The notes beneath the pieces were generated by a model. That model was not told the origin of the DNA. It saw nothing but the letters and a program-made list of their open reading frames with translations, and ran no database searches. The translations under genes and the position numbers were made by a program. This document shows, piece after piece, positions 6,679 to 7,579 of a stretch of 7,579 bases of DNA. Position 1 is the first letter of the stretch; the number at the start of each line of letters is the position of its first letter. This stretch comes from an uncultured Planctomycetota bacterium. Its GTDB lineage: Bacteria > Planctomycetota > SZUA-567 > JAFGNG01. The stretch lies in NCBI GenBank assembly GCA_947311175.1, contig CAMZKK010000102.1, forward strand, positions 1-7,579, given 5' to 3'.

Positions 6679-7194
6679 ATGGAAAATAATGATGCTGAAA
6701 TCATAAGAAAAGTCCTGAATGGACAAAAAGAAGCCTTTTCGGAAATAGCAGATAAATATGCTTCTCTGGTTGCTTCTATTGCCTATTCAATAGTAAATAA
6801 TAGTGAAACCGCAAAAGATATTGCACAAGATAGCTTATTTGATGCATTTTTGAAATTAGACAAGTTAAAGGATATTGACAAATTTAAGAGCTGGCTCTGT
6901 CAAATAACCAAAAACAAGGCAATAAATTGGGTTAAAAGCAATATCGCCAAGAAAAAAGCACTTAAAGAGGTAAGAAAACAAAAAGAAAAAACTGAAAAAA
7001 AAAATACAGATAAAGAAGATGAGATGTTAATTGCAATAGGAAAGCTAAATGAGATTGAGCGAGAAATAACTTTATTGCGTTATTATAATGAATTATCAAG
7101 AGGTGAAACCTCTGAATTTCTTTCAATCAGTGAAGCAGCCGCAGACAAAAGGTTACAAAGAGCAATAAAAAAACTAAAAGATTTATTAAAGTAA
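6679..7194 (+). CDS. ECF-type RNA polymerase sigma factor
   Basis: A 171-residue sigma factor from the ATG at 6679; a GTG at 6661 would add six residues. Neither start has a strong ribosome site, and the ATG is preferred because MENNDAEIIRKVLNG matches the usual ECF N-terminus. Sigma-2 covers about 8-90, with DIAQDSLFDAF (47-57) as region 2.2 and KFKSWLCQITKNKAINWVK (68-86) as regions 2.3-2.4. A lysine-rich linker (about 90-115) leads to sigma-4 (about 118-170), with the HTH around SRGETSEFLSISEAAADKRL. It would direct RNA polymerase to its own promoter set in the cytosol. No anti-sigma factor gene is visible; the kinase just upstream is the obvious candidate regulator, as in known ECF groups linked to Ser/Thr kinases. 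It is probably the last gene of the operon. Confidence 0.92.
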   Translation: MENNDAEIIRKVLNGQKEAFSEIADKYASLVASIAYSIVNNSETAKDIAQDSLFDAFLKLDKLKDIDKFKSWLCQITKNKAINWVKSNIAKKKALKEVRKQKEKTEKKNTDKEDEMLIAIGKLNEIEREITLLRYYNELSRGETSEFLSISEAAADKRLQRAIKKLKDLLK

Positions 7195-7200
7195 AGTAAC

Positions 7201-7250
7201 AAAAGCATCCTGCTTTTGCCATAAAATCTAAAGCAGAATGCTTTAGATTT
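7201..7250 (+). terminator. Paired hairpins after the sigma-factor gene, possible terminator
   Basis: Two hairpins follow the sigma stop by six bases. The first is AAAAGCA-TCC-TGCTTTT (7201-7217); the second is AAATCTAAAGCA-GAA-TGCTTTAGATTT (7224-7250, 12 perfect pairs). Their centres are near-copies of each other, so the two can also pair together. There is no real U-run after either stem, so intrinsic termination is only suggested by position. Confidence 0.4.
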
Positions 7251-7289
7251 AAAGACTTAAGACTTAAGACTTAAGACTTAAGTCTTTAA
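7249..7289 (+). repeat. GACTTAA heptamer array with inverted ends
   Basis: Four perfect GACTTAA units (7254-7281) are bounded by a perfect 13-base inverted repeat: TTAAAGACTTAAG (7249-7261) and CTTAAGTCTTTAA (7277-7289). Together with the preceding hairpin it repeats the hairpin-then-heptamer layout seen at 3386-3475. Confidence 0.65.
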
Positions 7290-7290
7290 G

Positions 7291-7350
7291 AATTAAGAAT
7301 TAAGAATTAAGAATTAATAATTAAAAATTAAAAATTAAGAATTAAAAATT
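7291..7350 (+). repeat. AATTAAN heptamer array
   Basis: Eight uninterrupted 7-base units plus half a unit, in order AATTAAG three times, AATTAAT, AATTAAA twice, AATTAAG and AATTAAA. The same unit family, on the other strand, forms the right array at 3631-3672. The array ends 21 bases before the next gene's ATG. Confidence 0.75.
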
Positions 7351-7371
7351 TGATGCCTATTTGGAGAAATG

Positions 7372-7579
7372 ATGAAAAAAGTACCCGCAGAGTGGGAGAG
7401 GCAACGCGTTGTATTGATGAGTTTTCCTCATGAGGAGACAGACTGGGCCATAGGGGGGCTTACTGAAGCCCTGAGCCCTTTTATCCGTATCGCCCAGGCG
7501 ATCGCCTACAGCCAGCCTCTCTCTATCATCTGCCGCGACAAAGAGGCGATCAGCAGCCATTTCTGCTCCCGACGCAACA
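7372..7579 (+). CDS. aguA: Agmatine deiminase family protein, N-terminal fragment (cut by window edge)
   Basis: 69 complete codons from an ATG with GGAG five bases upstream, still open at the window end. The N-terminus MKKVPAEWERQRVVLMSFPH followed by EETDW is characteristic of the agmatine deiminase / bacterial peptidylarginine-deiminase family (usually about 330-370 residues). Family enzymes hydrolyse agmatine to N-carbamoylputrescine and ammonia on the way to putrescine. The catalytic Cys, His and acidic residues lie beyond the edge, so activity and substrate cannot be judged. G+C over 7381-7579 is about 57%, against roughly 22-37% in sampled lines of the sigma gene, and codon choice changes accordingly. 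This points to a foreign origin, possibly Campylobacterota-like, or to an assembly join in the repeats just upstream. Confidence 0.75.
   Translation, partial: MKKVPAEWERQRVVLMSFPHEETDWAIGGLTEALSPFIRIAQAIAYSQPLSIICRDKEAISSHFCSRRN

Noticed and set aside
7357..7560. Minus-strand frame over the agmatine-deiminase fragment
   Set aside because: The plus strand carries a recognisable family N-terminus with a good ribosome site; the minus frame has no motif.

Overview
The window looks like chromosomal DNA of an AT-rich bacterium. The lineage is uncertain. A Hanks-type kinase with a C-terminal internalin-like leucine-rich repeat region sits directly before an ECF sigma factor, and this recalls Planctomycetes/Lentisphaerae/Verrucomicrobia (PVC) genomes. 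A degenerate C39-type membrane protein next door fits the same picture. This placement is inference from gene style, not a database match.

Layout. Positions 1-217 hold no gene but contain a long foldback (83-190) just past the end of hisC. hisD and hisC form a minus-strand histidine-biosynthesis pair, transcribed hisD then hisC with a 22-base gap. A promoter with a palindrome in its spacer can be proposed upstream of hisD. A divergent plus-strand gene (2816-3340) encodes a probable secreted or lipid-anchored CAP/SCP-domain protein. Positions 3341-3710 are non-coding and hold a roughly symmetric, MITE-like structure (3383-3694): 12-base inverted ends, a hairpin at each end, heptanucleotide repeats inside each hairpin, and a non-repetitive core.

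Four plus-strand genes follow with short gaps (3711-7194) and probably form one operon. They are a membrane protein with a C39-peptidase-like domain whose catalytic positions all appear substituted, a YjbQ/UPF0047 protein, a transmembrane Ser/Thr kinase with a C-terminal LRR-like region, and an ECF sigma factor. The likely logic is an envelope-signalling cassette: an outside sensor region on the kinase, phosphorylation inside, and the sigma factor as transcriptional output. The first two genes have no assigned role in it.

After the sigma gene come stacked inverted repeats and two heptanucleotide arrays (7201-7350). Base composition then changes abruptly from about 30-37% to about 57% G+C, at the start of a truncated agmatine-deiminase-family gene (7372 to the window edge). 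That gene looks foreign to the rest of the window: either a recent transfer, or an assembly join made in the AT-rich repeats.
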